Origin: CAVSCR01 sp963726575 | GTDB taxonomy: Bacteria > Actinomycetota > Actinomycetes > JAHEKZ01 | DNA length: 64,000 nt | NCBI GenBank assembly: GCA_963726575.1 | Contig: CAVSCR010000006.1 | Span: 186,001 to 250,000 of the forward strand | Direction: 5' to 3' | In this document: in pieces, positions 55,307 through 63,858 of the stretch | Numbering within the stretch: the stretch's first letter is position 1 | How the letters are laid out: each line of letters starts with the position of its first letter | Translations under genes and position numbers: made by a program | Notes under the pieces: generated by a model | Seen by the model: only the letters and a program-made list of their open reading frames with translations | What the model was told of the DNA's origin: nothing | The model's database searches: none

Positions 55307-56914
55307 ATGGCGGCCCAGCCCGACGACCAGCCGGCTGGTCGGCAGGGCGTCGACCTGCACACGACCGCAGGCAAGTTGGCGCAACTGCGGCACAAGGTCG
55401 ACGAAGCCGTCCACGCCGGCTCCGATCGCGCGGTGCAGGCGCAGCACGAACGCGGCAAGATGACCGCCCGCGAACGGGTGGAAGCACTCCTCGACCCGGG
55501 CTCGTTCGTGGAGCTCGACGCGTTGGCCCGACACCGGGCCCACAGCTTCGGGATCGAGCGCAAGCGCCCCTACGGCGACGGCGTCGTCACGGGCTACGGC
55601 ACCGTCGAGGGGCGCCAGACGTTCGTGTTCGCGCAGGATTTCACGGTCTTTGGCGGTTCGCTCGGCGAGGTCTTCGGCGAGAAGATCGTGAAGGTCATGG
55701 ACCTGGCCCTGAAGACCGGTGCACCCGTCGTCGGCATCAACGACTCCGGCGGCGCGCGGATCCAGGAAGGCGTCGTGTCGTTGGCGCAGTACGGCGAGAT
55801 CTTCTACCGCAATGTGCAGGCGTCGGGCGTGATCCCGCAGATCTCCTTGATCATGGGACCCTGCGCCGGTGGTGCGGTGTACTCCCCGGCGATCACCGAC
55901 TTCATCATCATGGTCGACCAGACGTCACACATGTTCATCACCGGTCCCGACGTCATCAAGACCGTCACCGGTGAGGACGTGGAGTTCGAGGAGCTCGGCG
56001 GCGCGCGCACCCACCAGGCCAAGAGCGGCGTCGCCCACTTCATGGCGACCGACGAGGCAGATGCGCTGGAGCTCACCCGGCAGCTTCTGTCCTACCTGCC
56101 CAGCAACAACCTCGAAGACGCGCCGACGTTCGTCTCCGACGCGAGCGACGAGATCAACGACGATGACCGGGCGCTCGACACCCTCATTCCCGACAGCGCC
56201 AACCATCCGTACGACATGCACACCGTCATCGAAGCGATCGTCGACGACGCCGAGTTCCTCGAGGTGCAACCGCTGTTCGCGCCCAACATGATCTGCGCGT
56301 TCGGCCGGGTGGCCGGTCAGTCCGTCGGCATCGTCGCCAACCAGCCGATGCAGTTCGCGGGGACGCTCGACATCGACGCCTCGGAGAAGGCTGCGCGCTT
56401 TGTTCGCACCTGCGACGGCTTCAACGTCCCCGTGCTCACGCTGGTCGACGTGCCCGGTTTCCTGCCCGGCACCGACCAGGAATGGGACGGAATCATCCGG
56501 CGCGGGGCCAAGCTCATCTACGCCTACGCCGAGGCAACCGTGCCACTGGTGACGGTCATCACCCGCAAGGCGTACGGCGGCGCGTACGACGTCATGGGAT
56601 CCAAACACCTTGGTGCCGACGTCAACCTCGCCTGGCCCACTGCCCAGATCGCAGTGATGGGGGCGCAAGGTGCGGTCAACATCCTGCACCGACGCGAGCT
56701 CGCCGACGCCGCCGACCCTGAGGCGGACCGGGCGCGGCTCATCGAGCAGTACGAGGACACCCTGTTGAACCCCTACCTCGCGGCTGAGCGCGGCTACATC
56801 GACGCGGTCATCGAGCCACAGGACACGCGGCTCCAGGTGACGCGTGCGCTCGCGATGCTGCGCAACAAGCGGGCCACCCGGCCGCCGAAGAAGCACGGGA
56901 ACATCCCGCTGTGA
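55307..56914 (+). CDS. accD5: Acyl-CoA carboxylase beta subunit (AccD5/PccB-like)
   Basis: The 535-residue carboxyltransferase moves carboxyl from biotin to propionyl- or acetyl-CoA. The motifs INDSGGARIQEGV, MGPCAGGAVYSP (oxyanion loop 1), LVDVPGFLPGTDQEW and YGGAYDVMGSKHLGAD (loop 2) match PccB/AccD5. The order beta-epsilon-maf-alpha equals accD5-accE5-maf-accA3 in M. tuberculosis. GGAGGA precedes ATG 55307. A TAGGCT box near 55270 is a possible -10. It makes methylmalonyl-CoA for branched or polyketide lipids. Confidence 0.95.
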   Translation: MAAQPDDQPAGRQGVDLHTTAGKLAQLRHKVDEAVHAGSDRAVQAQHERGKMTARERVEALLDPGSFVELDALARHRAHSFGIERKRPYGDGVVTGYGTVEGRQTFVFAQDFTVFGGSLGEVFGEKIVKVMDLALKTGAPVVGINDSGGARIQEGVVSLAQYGEIFYRNVQASGVIPQISLIMGPCAGGAVYSPAITDFIIMVDQTSHMFITGPDVIKTVTGEDVEFEELGGARTHQAKSGVAHFMATDEADALELTRQLLSYLPSNNLEDAPTFVSDASDEINDDDRALDTLIPDSANHPYDMHTVIEAIVDDAEFLEVQPLFAPNMICAFGRVAGQSVGIVANQPMQFAGTLDIDASEKAARFVRTCDGFNVPVLTLVDVPGFLPGTDQEWDGIIRRGAKLIYAYAEATVPLVTVITRKAYGGAYDVMGSKHLGADVNLAWPTAQIAVMGAQGAVNILHRRELADAADPEADRARLIEQYEDTLLNPYLAAERGYIDAVIEPQDTRLQVTRALAMLRNKRATRPPKKHGNIPL

Positions 56915-57153
56915 CGCGCGGCGACGAACCCACCGACCCGGCCGGCGCGGCACCGGTACTGCGCGTGGTGCGTGGGCGCCCCGAGGCATCGGAGGTGGCC
57001 GCGCTGGTCGCGGTGGTGATGAGCCGGGCGAACGCGGCCGCATCGGGCGGGGACGCCCAGCGGGTGTCGGTGTGGGCCTCGCGGGCCCGCCTGGTCCGCC
57101 CGCCGCTGCATCCGGGACGGGCCGCATGGCGCACCTCGGGCTGGCCCCGCTGA
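56911..57153 (+). CDS. accE5: Acyl-CoA carboxylase epsilon subunit (second copy)
   Basis: This 80-residue protein has VLRVVRGRPEASEVAALVAVVMSRAN, the typical AccE core, and an Arg/Pro-rich tail. It overlaps the beta stop as GTGA, so it is translationally coupled. Its tail overlaps the maf start by 28 bp. It activates the alpha-beta holoenzyme in relatives. Confidence 0.85.
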   Translation: MTRGDEPTDPAGAAPVLRVVRGRPEASEVAALVAVVMSRANAAASGGDAQRVSVWASRARLVRPPLHPGRAAWRTSGWPR

Positions 57154-57791
57154 GCGGCGGGACGACCACGAACCGCAGGTGGGTGCTCGCTTCGGCGTCC
57201 CCCGCGCGTCTGGCGGTACTGCGCGCCGCAGGCCTCGACCCCACGGTGGTCGTGAGCGGCGTCGACGAGGACGGCGTGACCGGCGACCCCGCATCGGTGG
57301 TGCTGACGCTGGCGCGGCGCAAGGCTGAGGCCGTCCTCGGGTCGACCGGAGATGAGGACCCGCTCATCCTCGGCTGCGACTCCCTGCTCGACGTCGCCGG
57401 GGAGGCGTTCGGCAAGCCCTGCGATCCCGCACAGGCGCTGGCGCGCTGGAACCACCTGGCCGGTCGCAGCGCGATCCTCCGCACCGGCCATTGGCTGATC
57501 GACGCCGCCACCGGTCACGGCGTCGGAGAGGTCGCCGCCACCACCGTGTGGTTCGCCGAACCGAGCCCGGACGAGCTCGCCGCGTACGTCGGGACCGGGG
57601 AGCCCCTGCAAGTGGCCGGCGGGTTCACGCTGGACGGGATGGGCGGATGGTTCGTCGAGCGGATCGACGGCGACGCCGGCACCGTCATCGGGGTGAGCCT
57701 GCCGACAGTGCGTCGCCTGCTCGGGCGCCTCGGTGTCCCGCTCACCGACGTGTGGCCGGCCGGGGGTGGGACGTCGCCCGGCGGCGGATGA
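57126..57791 (+). CDS. maf: Maf-like nucleoside triphosphate pyrophosphatase
   Basis: This 221-residue protein hydrolyses non-canonical or house-cleaning nucleotides. It shows VLASASPARLAVLRAAGL (Maf P-loop-like), GVDEDGVTGDP, LARRKAEAVLG, ILGCDSLL (catalytic Asp) and RTGHWLID. ATG 57126 overlaps accE5 by 28 bp; an internal start is possible. Its stop TGA is immediately part of the interspersed repeat at 57786. Maf between accE and accA is conserved synteny. Confidence 0.9.
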   Translation: MAHLGLAPLSGGTTTNRRWVLASASPARLAVLRAAGLDPTVVVSGVDEDGVTGDPASVVLTLARRKAEAVLGSTGDEDPLILGCDSLLDVAGEAFGKPCDPAQALARWNHLAGRSAILRTGHWLIDAATGHGVGEVAATTVWFAEPSPDELAAYVGTGEPLQVAGGFTLDGMGGWFVERIDGDAGTVIGVSLPTVRRLLGRLGVPLTDVWPAGGGTSPGGG

Positions 57792-57870
57792 CCCCCTCCA
57801 AACCTCCAATCCCGCAGGACAACCAGTCATTTCCTCCACTTCTTGTGGAAGCGTCGACTCGTTGCTTCCA
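57786..57870 (+). repeat. Interspersed repeat copy 2 with hairpin
   Basis: About 85 bp match 4727-4810, with one inserted base and roughly fifteen differences, starting at the maf stop codon. The stem is TTGTGGAAGC at 57843-57852 with GCTTCCACAA at 57864-57873 (10 bp, 11-nt loop). Both copies lie on the plus strand directly after a plus-strand gene. It sits in the gap before the alpha subunit. Confidence 0.8.
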
Positions 57871-57921
57871 CAAAGGTGCCCCGCCCTAGACTGCGGCCGA
57901 CTCGTACCCTCGGGAGCCCAC

Positions 57922-59676
57922 GTGCGCAAGGTCCTCATCGCCAACCGCGGCGAGATCGCCGTCCGGATCGCGCGGGCCGCCCGCGACGCGGGGCTCGCCT
58001 CGGTGGCCGTCTATGCCGACGCCGACCGCGACGCGCTGCACGTGCGCGAGGCGGACGAGGCCCATGCCCTCAACGGGGACACCCCGGCCCAGACCTACCT
58101 CGACGTCGCGAAGCTGCTCGCCGTCGCCGAACGCACCGGCGCCGACGCCGTCCACCCCGGCTACGGGTTCCTGGCCGAGAACGCCTCCTTCGCCCAGGCC
58201 GTGATCGACGCCGGGCTGATCTGGATCGGTCCACCGCCGGCGGCGATCGACTCTCTCGGCGACAAGGTGCGGGCCCGTCACATCGCCCAGAAGGTCGGCG
58301 CCCCGCTCGTGCCGGGGACGTCGGACCCGGTCGATGGCGCCGACGAGGTCGTCGCGTTCGCCAAGGTTCACGGACTTCCGGTGGCGATCAAGGCGGCGTA
58401 CGGCGGGGGCGGGCGCGGCCTGAAGGTGGCGCGGACGCTGGAGGAGATTCCCGAGCTGTACGAGTCGGCGGTACGCGAGGCGGTCACGGCGTTCGGCCGC
58501 GGAGAGTGCTTCGTCGAGCGGTTCCTGGATCACCCGCGTCACGTCGAGACGCAGTGCCTGGCCGACCAGCACGGCAACGTCGTGGTGGTGTCCACGCGTG
58601 ACTGCTCGCTCCAACGACGCAACCAGAAGCTCGTCGAGGAGGCGCCGGCACCGTACGTGTCGGCCGAGCAGGAGGCTGAGCTGCGCCGCGCCAGCAAGGC
58701 CATCTTGAAGGAGGCCGGTTACGTCGGCGCCGGCACTTGTGAGTTCCTCGTGGCACCGGACGGGACGATCTCGTTCCTCGAGGTCAACACCCGGCTGCAG
58801 GTCGAGCACCCGGTCACCGAGGAGGTCTCCGGGGTCGACCTCGTGCGCGAGATGTTCCGGATCGCCGACGGCGAGCCGCTTGGCTACGACGACCCGCCGC
58901 TGCGCGGTCACTCGATCGAGTTCCGGATCAACGCCGAGGACGCCGGCCGCAACTTCCTGCCGGCCCCCGGAACCATCACGGCGATGCGCGTGCCGAGCGG
59001 TCCCGGGGTGCGGGTCGACGGCGGCTACGAGACCGGGGCCACCGTGCCCGGTTCCTTCGACTCCCTCATTGCCAAGCTGATCGTGACCGGACGCGACCGT
59101 CGCCAGGCGCTCGAGCGCTCCCGCCGCGCGCTGGCGGAGTACGAGATCGAGGGCATGCCCACCGTCCTGCCCTTCCACCGCGCCGTGGTCTGCGACCCAG
59201 CGTTCGCCACCGACGACGCGACACCCTTCTCGGTGCACACCCGCTGGATCGAGACCGGCTTCGACAACACGATCCCCGCCTGGTCCGGCGCCGCCGCGAA
59301 CCTCGACGCCGAACCGCCTCGCGAGCGGGTGACCGTCGAGGTCGACGGCAAGCGCCTGGAGGTGCTCCTGCCGGCCGGCCTCTCCGTGGGTGGCGTCGCA
59401 CCGGCCGGCAAGGCGGCGCCCAAGCGGACGGGTCGGCGCAAGGCGTCAGCGGCCGCATCCGGGGACAGCCTCACCAGCCCGATGCAGGGGACGATCGTGA
59501 AGCTCGGTGTGGCCGAGGGCCAGGACGTGGCCGTGGGCGACCTCGTCGTGGTGCTGGAGGCCATGAAGATGGAGCAGCCGATCACGGCGCACAAGGCGGG
59601 CGTCGTCACCGGCTTGCAGGCCGAGCTCGGCCAGACCTTGGCCAGCGGCGCCACCATCTGCCAGATCATCGGCTGA
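57922..59676 (+). CDS. accA3: Biotin carboxylase/BCCP alpha subunit of acyl-CoA carboxylase
   Basis: This 584-residue subunit carboxylates its own biotin with ATP and bicarbonate and presents it to beta subunits. The carboxylase domain (about 1-445) has IANRGEIAVRIARAARD, the ATP-grasp loop GGGGRGLKVA (about 160) and EVNTRLQVEHPVTE (about 286). The biotin domain ends the protein with the biotinylation site EAMKMEQP (Lys about 549). GTG 57922 has GGGAG close upstream and a TACCCT box at 57905-57910. Two beta-epsilon sets in this window could share it. The last 11 bp overlap the convergent amine oxidase gene. Confidence 0.96.
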   Translation: MRKVLIANRGEIAVRIARAARDAGLASVAVYADADRDALHVREADEAHALNGDTPAQTYLDVAKLLAVAERTGADAVHPGYGFLAENASFAQAVIDAGLIWIGPPPAAIDSLGDKVRARHIAQKVGAPLVPGTSDPVDGADEVVAFAKVHGLPVAIKAAYGGGGRGLKVARTLEEIPELYESAVREAVTAFGRGECFVERFLDHPRHVETQCLADQHGNVVVVSTRDCSLQRRNQKLVEEAPAPYVSAEQEAELRRASKAILKEAGYVGAGTCEFLVAPDGTISFLEVNTRLQVEHPVTEEVSGVDLVREMFRIADGEPLGYDDPPLRGHSIEFRINAEDAGRNFLPAPGTITAMRVPSGPGVRVDGGYETGATVPGSFDSLIAKLIVTGRDRRQALERSRRALAEYEIEGMPTVLPFHRAVVCDPAFATDDATPFSVHTRWIETGFDNTIPAWSGAAANLDAEPPRERVTVEVDGKRLEVLLPAGLSVGGVAPAGKAAPKRTGRRKASAAASGDSLTSPMQGTIVKLGVAEGQDVAVGDLVVVLEAMKMEQPITAHKAGVVTGLQAELGQTLASGATICQIIG

Positions 59677-60898
59677 GCCGGGCCAGGTCCCTCTCGACGA
59701 TCTCCTGCGCGGCCCGACGCCCGCTGCGCAGGGCCCCTTCCATCAGGCCCGCCCAGTCGCCGGCCGTGTGCTCGCCCGCGACGTGGATCCGGCCGAACGG
59801 CCCGGTGACCAACGCGTCGTCACCGGCCAGTCGCCCCACCGTGTCCGCTGAGTACGACAACTGAGCCCACGGGTCGTCGTTCCAGGTGGTGAGCAGGGCC
59901 GCGGCTTGGTCCACGTCGAGATCGGCGCGCAGCGCTGCCGCGCGAGCGGCCCAGTGAGCTGGACCGGCGTCGACCTGCAGGGCGGTCAGACCGGCGGGTG
60001 TCCCCGCAAAGCAGTGCAGCACCGGCTGCACCGACCCGGACACGTCGGTCGCGGTCCACGTCCAGAACCGTTCGGGAACGCACTGCACCGCTGACGTCGG
60101 CACTGGCCCACGCAGCGGCAGGTGCAGCTTGGCGTTGTGCGCGATCCCGATGCGCTGCCAGGCGGCCCGCGTGTCCGGCGGCACCGACGCGATGTCCAGG
60201 TCGAGCAGCACAGGCAACGGGACCGTCAGAACAACCGCGTCGGCGTTGACGTCGCCACCGTCGGTGAGCAACCAGGCGCGCTGCTCGTCCTGATGGACCG
60301 CCCGCACCGGTGTGGCCAGGTGCACCACATCGCCGAGGGGCGCAGCCAGTCGCTGCGCGATCTGCTGGTTGCCGCCGGCCACCCGGTACGACGGGTGGAC
60401 CGCGAACGCGCTGGTGACGCCCGTCATGACACGTGCGTCCAGCCTGGCGAGGTCGACACCGGAGGTGACGCAGACGCGCGACAGCAGCGCGGCCAGGGCT
60501 GCCGGGTCGACGTCGAGACCAGCGACGACCGACGCGAGGCTGTGCCCCACGCCCGCGCGACGCGCGGCCGCTTCCACTACTTCGGCGGCCAGCGCCATGG
60601 CGTCGTGCGTCGTGGACTCCCCGCCGGAGGGCCGACGCACGAAGTAGGTCATGCCGGTGTCGGCGAACTGGAGTCCGACGTCGGCACAGATCTCGCGCAA
60701 CACCTGGTAGCCGTCCAGGACGAACTCCGCACCACGTTCGACCACCGTGCGCGCATCGCCCGGCACGAGCTCGGTCGACCACACCCGGCCGCCGACGCGG
60801 TCGCGCGCCTCCAGCACCACCACCTCGTGGCCGGCCGCGCGCAGGTCGGTGGCCGCGGCGAGTCCGGCGAACCCGGCGCCGACCACTGCCACTCGCAT
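59666..60898 (-). CDS. FAD-dependent amine oxidase-like (flavin monooxygenase/MAO family)
   Basis: This 410-residue flavoprotein starts MRVAVVGAGFAGLAAATDL with the GxGxxG FAD motif, and VVVLEARDRVGGRVWS completes it. The C-terminal FAD contact GRIHVAGEHTAGDWAGLMEGALRSG (in parts) is typical of amine oxidases and phytoene desaturase relatives. The substrate is unknown: a polyamine, amino acid or protoporphyrinogen-like molecule are possible. ATG 60898 has GGAGG upstream. It is divergent from the amidase gene. Confidence 0.88.
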   Translation of the reverse strand: MRVAVVGAGFAGLAAATDLRAAGHEVVVLEARDRVGGRVWSTELVPGDARTVVERGAEFVLDGYQVLREICADVGLQFADTGMTYFVRRPSGGESTTHDAMALAAEVVEAAARRAGVGHSLASVVAGLDVDPAALAALLSRVCVTSGVDLARLDARVMTGVTSAFAVHPSYRVAGGNQQIAQRLAAPLGDVVHLATPVRAVHQDEQRAWLLTDGGDVNADAVVLTVPLPVLLDLDIASVPPDTRAAWQRIGIAHNAKLHLPLRGPVPTSAVQCVPERFWTWTATDVSGSVQPVLHCFAGTPAGLTALQVDAGPAHWAARAAALRADLDVDQAAALLTTWNDDPWAQLSYSADTVGRLAGDDALVTGPFGRIHVAGEHTAGDWAGLMEGALRSGRRAAQEIVERDLARLSR

Positions 60899-60981
60899 CG
60901 CAGCCTCCGCCCAGCCGTTTGCGGTCCGATCTTCGGGACCATCCTGCCCGTGTCCCGGTGCGGACGTGCCAAGGTGGCGCT

Positions 60982-62427
60982 GTGACGTCTCCCCTGCTGT
61001 CCAGTGCCGAGCTGGTCGACCACCTTCTGAACCGCATCGGCGAGATCGACTCGGCCGGCCCGTCACTGCACAGTGTCATCAGCGTCGACCCCGCGGCCAG
61101 GGCGACGGCGATCGAGCGCGACGCGGAGCACCGCGACGGCCGGGTGCGCGGGCCGTTGCACGGGGTGCCGGTGCTCATCAAGGACAACGTGGACACCGTC
61201 GATCTGCCGACCACGGCCGGGTCGCTGGCGCTGCGCACGAGTCGGCCGATCTCGGAGGCCCCCCTGGTCACCCGGCTACGTCACGCCGGCGCCATCATCT
61301 TGGGGAAGACCAACCTGAGCGAGTGGGCCAACTTCCGCTCGACGCAATCGGCCAGCGGCTGGAGCGCGGTGGGCGGGCTCACCGCCAACCCGTGGGCCAT
61401 GGACCGTAGCGCCGGCGGCTCCTCGGCAGGGTCCGGCGCGGCCGTCGCAGCCGGGCTCGCACCGCTGGCCGTGGGGACCGAGACCGACGGGTCCATCGTC
61501 TGCCCCGCCTCGCTGAATGGTGTCGTGGGGATCAAACCGAGTGTCGGCCTGATCCCCACGCAGGGGATCGTCCCGATCTCGCACAGTCAGGACACCGCCG
61601 GGCCGATGGCGCGCACGGTTCGCGAGGCGGCGCTGCTGCTCGACGCGTTGGTCGGCACCAACGCCGCGTTCGCAGCCCTGTGCACCGACGAGGCGAGGAG
61701 CCAGGGACTTCACGACCTCCGCATCGGGGTTGCGCGCAGCTACTTCGTCGGTCATCGCGGCACCGACGAGGTGGCCGAAGCAGCGCTGGCCGCACTGTCG
61801 AAGGTCGGCGCCCACCTGATCGACCCCGCCGACGTTCCCGTGCTGCCGGCCTACGACGCCGGTGACGACGAGCTGACGGTGCTGTTGACCGAGTTCCATC
61901 ACGACATCGACCGCTACCTGGCCACCCGGACCGAGGGGAGCCCGCGCTCGTTGGCCGAGCTGGTGGAATTCAACCGGCGGCACAGCGACGAGGAGCTGAA
62001 GTGGTTCGGGCAGGAGCTGTTCGAGCGAGCCCTGTCCAGCGGCGGCCTCGACGACGACGCATACGTCACCGCTCGCACGCGTGGTGTCCTGGCGGCCCGC
62101 GACGACGGCCTCGACGCCACGCTGCAACGCCACCAGCTCGACCTGCTGATCGCGCCCGCGTTCGGACCGGCGTGGAAGAGCGACCTGGTCAACGGCGACC
62201 CGCGCGATGTCGGCAGTCGCTGCACTTCGGCACCGGCCGTCGCCGGCTACCCCATCGTGTGCGTGCCGGGCGGCCTCGTGCACGGCCTACCGGTCGGGAT
62301 CGCCCTGATCGGCGCAGCCGGAGGCGAAGCGGTGCTGGTGCGCGTCGCACATGTCCTGGAACACGCCCTGGACCTGGCGGCATCGGGTGCGCTGGAGCCG
62401 ACGTTCACCCCGCCGGGTGCCGGCTAG
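60982..62427 (+). CDS. Amidase (amidase signature family)
   Basis: This 481-residue enzyme has the amidase-signature triad: catalytic Lys in LIKDNVDT (about 71), the serine-rich GGSSAGSGAAVAAGLAPLAVG and the nucleophile-region Ser in TDGSIVCPASLNGVVGIKPS (part). It hydrolyses an amide of unknown substrate; relatives act on indole acetamide, peptides or glutamyl-tRNA. No GatB/C nearby, so it is not GatA. GTG 60982 follows AAGGTGG. The stop is 4 bp inside the convergent lpdA end. Confidence 0.9.
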   Translation: MTSPLLSSAELVDHLLNRIGEIDSAGPSLHSVISVDPAARATAIERDAEHRDGRVRGPLHGVPVLIKDNVDTVDLPTTAGSLALRTSRPISEAPLVTRLRHAGAIILGKTNLSEWANFRSTQSASGWSAVGGLTANPWAMDRSAGGSSAGSGAAVAAGLAPLAVGTETDGSIVCPASLNGVVGIKPSVGLIPTQGIVPISHSQDTAGPMARTVREAALLLDALVGTNAAFAALCTDEARSQGLHDLRIGVARSYFVGHRGTDEVAEAALAALSKVGAHLIDPADVPVLPAYDAGDDELTVLLTEFHHDIDRYLATRTEGSPRSLAELVEFNRRHSDEELKWFGQELFERALSSGGLDDDAYVTARTRGVLAARDDGLDATLQRHQLDLLIAPAFGPAWKSDLVNGDPRDVGSRCTSAPAVAGYPIVCVPGGLVHGLPVGIALIGAAGGEAVLVRVAHVLEHALDLAASGALEPTFTPPGAG

Positions 62428-63827
62428 CGGCGATGCAGCTTGCGCGCGGCTTCAGCCACCGAGCCAGACAGTGACGGGTAGATGGTGAACGCGTCGGCTA
62501 CCTGGTCGACAGTCAGACCATGACGCACCGCCAGCGACACCGGGAAGATCAGCTCGCTGGCGCGCGGGGCCACCACCACGCCTCCGACGACGATGCCCGT
62601 GCCAGGTCGGCAGAACAGCTTCACGAAGCCGTCGGTGATGCCTTGCATCTTGGCGCGCGCGTTCGTCGCCAGCGGCAGCTTGACGCTGACGGCGCTGACC
62701 TCGCCGGCATCCACCTGACGCTGGGTGTATCCCACCGTCGCGATCTCGGGGTCGGTGAAGACGTTGCTCGCCACCACGTTCTGGTCCAGCGGTGCCACCG
62801 CGTCCCCGAGCGCGTGCTTCATGGCGATCCGTCCTTGCATCGCAGCGACGGAAGCCAGCATCAGGACGCCGGTGCAGTCGCCGGCGGCGTAGATCCCGGC
62901 GGCTGTGGTGCGCGACACCCGATCGGTGACGATGAAGCCGCGTTCGTCGGCCCGCACACCGGCCTCGTCGAGACCGAGGTCGTGCGTGTTCGGCACCGAA
63001 CCGACCGCCATGAGGACGTGCGACCCCGTGATCGTGGTGCCGTCGGCGAGCGTCACCTCGACGCCGTCGCCGATCCGCCGAGCCGACTCGGCACGCGTCT
63101 GTGACAATACGGTCATCCCGCGGCGCTTGAACACGTGCTCGAGCACCTCGGCGGCGTCGGCGTCCTCACCGGGCAGCACCCGCTCGCGCGACGACACCAG
63201 CGTCACCTGCGAGCCGAACGCCTGGTAGGCCGAGGCGAACTCGGCTCCCGTCACGCCGGACCCCACCACGATCAGCCGGTCCGGAAGGTCGGTCAGGTCG
63301 TACACCTGCGTCCAGGTGAGGATGCGCTCGCCATCGGGCTCGGCCCCGGGGAGCACCCGCGGGTGAGCGCCGGTCGCCAGCAGCGCGACGTCGACCTGCA
63401 GCGGGTCCAGCTCAGCGTCGGCGGTGGTGACGGCGATCTGGTGGATGCCTCCTCGGCGCACCGCCTCGAGGCGGCCATGGCCCACGACCACCTGAACGCC
63501 GTCCTCGGCCAGGTGCGCGGCCACGTCGTCGGACTGCGCCCGCGCCAACGACTTCACGCGGCGGTCCACCACGTCGAGCTCGACGCCGGCGGTTCCGGAC
63601 ACGCGCACGCCCAGCTGCCGGGAGTCGTTGACCTCGTCCAGCAGCTCGGCGACGGCGATCAAGGTCTTGCTCGGGACGCAGTCGGTGAGCACGGCCGACC
63701 CACCCAGGCCGTCGGAGTCGACGAGGGTGACCTCTGCACCGAGCTGACGGGCCACCAAGGCCGCCTCGTATCCGCCCGGCCCACCACCGATGATCCCGAT
63801 CCGCGTCACGCGGGAATCATGGCGCAT
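62424..63827 (-). CDS. lpdA: NAD(P)H-quinone dehydrogenase (LpdA-type flavoprotein disulfide reductase)
   Basis: This 467-residue FAD enzyme has the fold of dihydrolipoamide dehydrogenase: GIIGGGPGGYEAALVA, VVGSGVTGAEFAS (NAD site), and IYAAGDCTG. The region of the redox-active Cys pair reads GSAVLTDCVPSKTLI: only one cysteine is present where CxxxxC is needed. This is known for M. tuberculosis LpdA (Rv3303c), which reduces quinones instead of lipoamide. ATG 63827 is the likely start; GTG 63809 is an alternative. Confidence 0.9.
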   Translation of the reverse strand: MRHDSRVTRIGIIGGGPGGYEAALVARQLGAEVTLVDSDGLGGSAVLTDCVPSKTLIAVAELLDEVNDSRQLGVRVSGTAGVELDVVDRRVKSLARAQSDDVAAHLAEDGVQVVVGHGRLEAVRRGGIHQIAVTTADAELDPLQVDVALLATGAHPRVLPGAEPDGERILTWTQVYDLTDLPDRLIVVGSGVTGAEFASAYQAFGSQVTLVSSRERVLPGEDADAAEVLEHVFKRRGMTVLSQTRAESARRIGDGVEVTLADGTTITGSHVLMAVGSVPNTHDLGLDEAGVRADERGFIVTDRVSRTTAAGIYAAGDCTGVLMLASVAAMQGRIAMKHALGDAVAPLDQNVVASNVFTDPEIATVGYTQRQVDAGEVSAVSVKLPLATNARAKMQGITDGFVKLFCRPGTGIVVGGVVVAPRASELIFPVSLAVRHGLTVDQVADAFTIYPSLSGSVAEAARKLHRR

Positions 63828-63858
63828 GGTCGGTTCCGGAATCGATGCCACCGACGCG

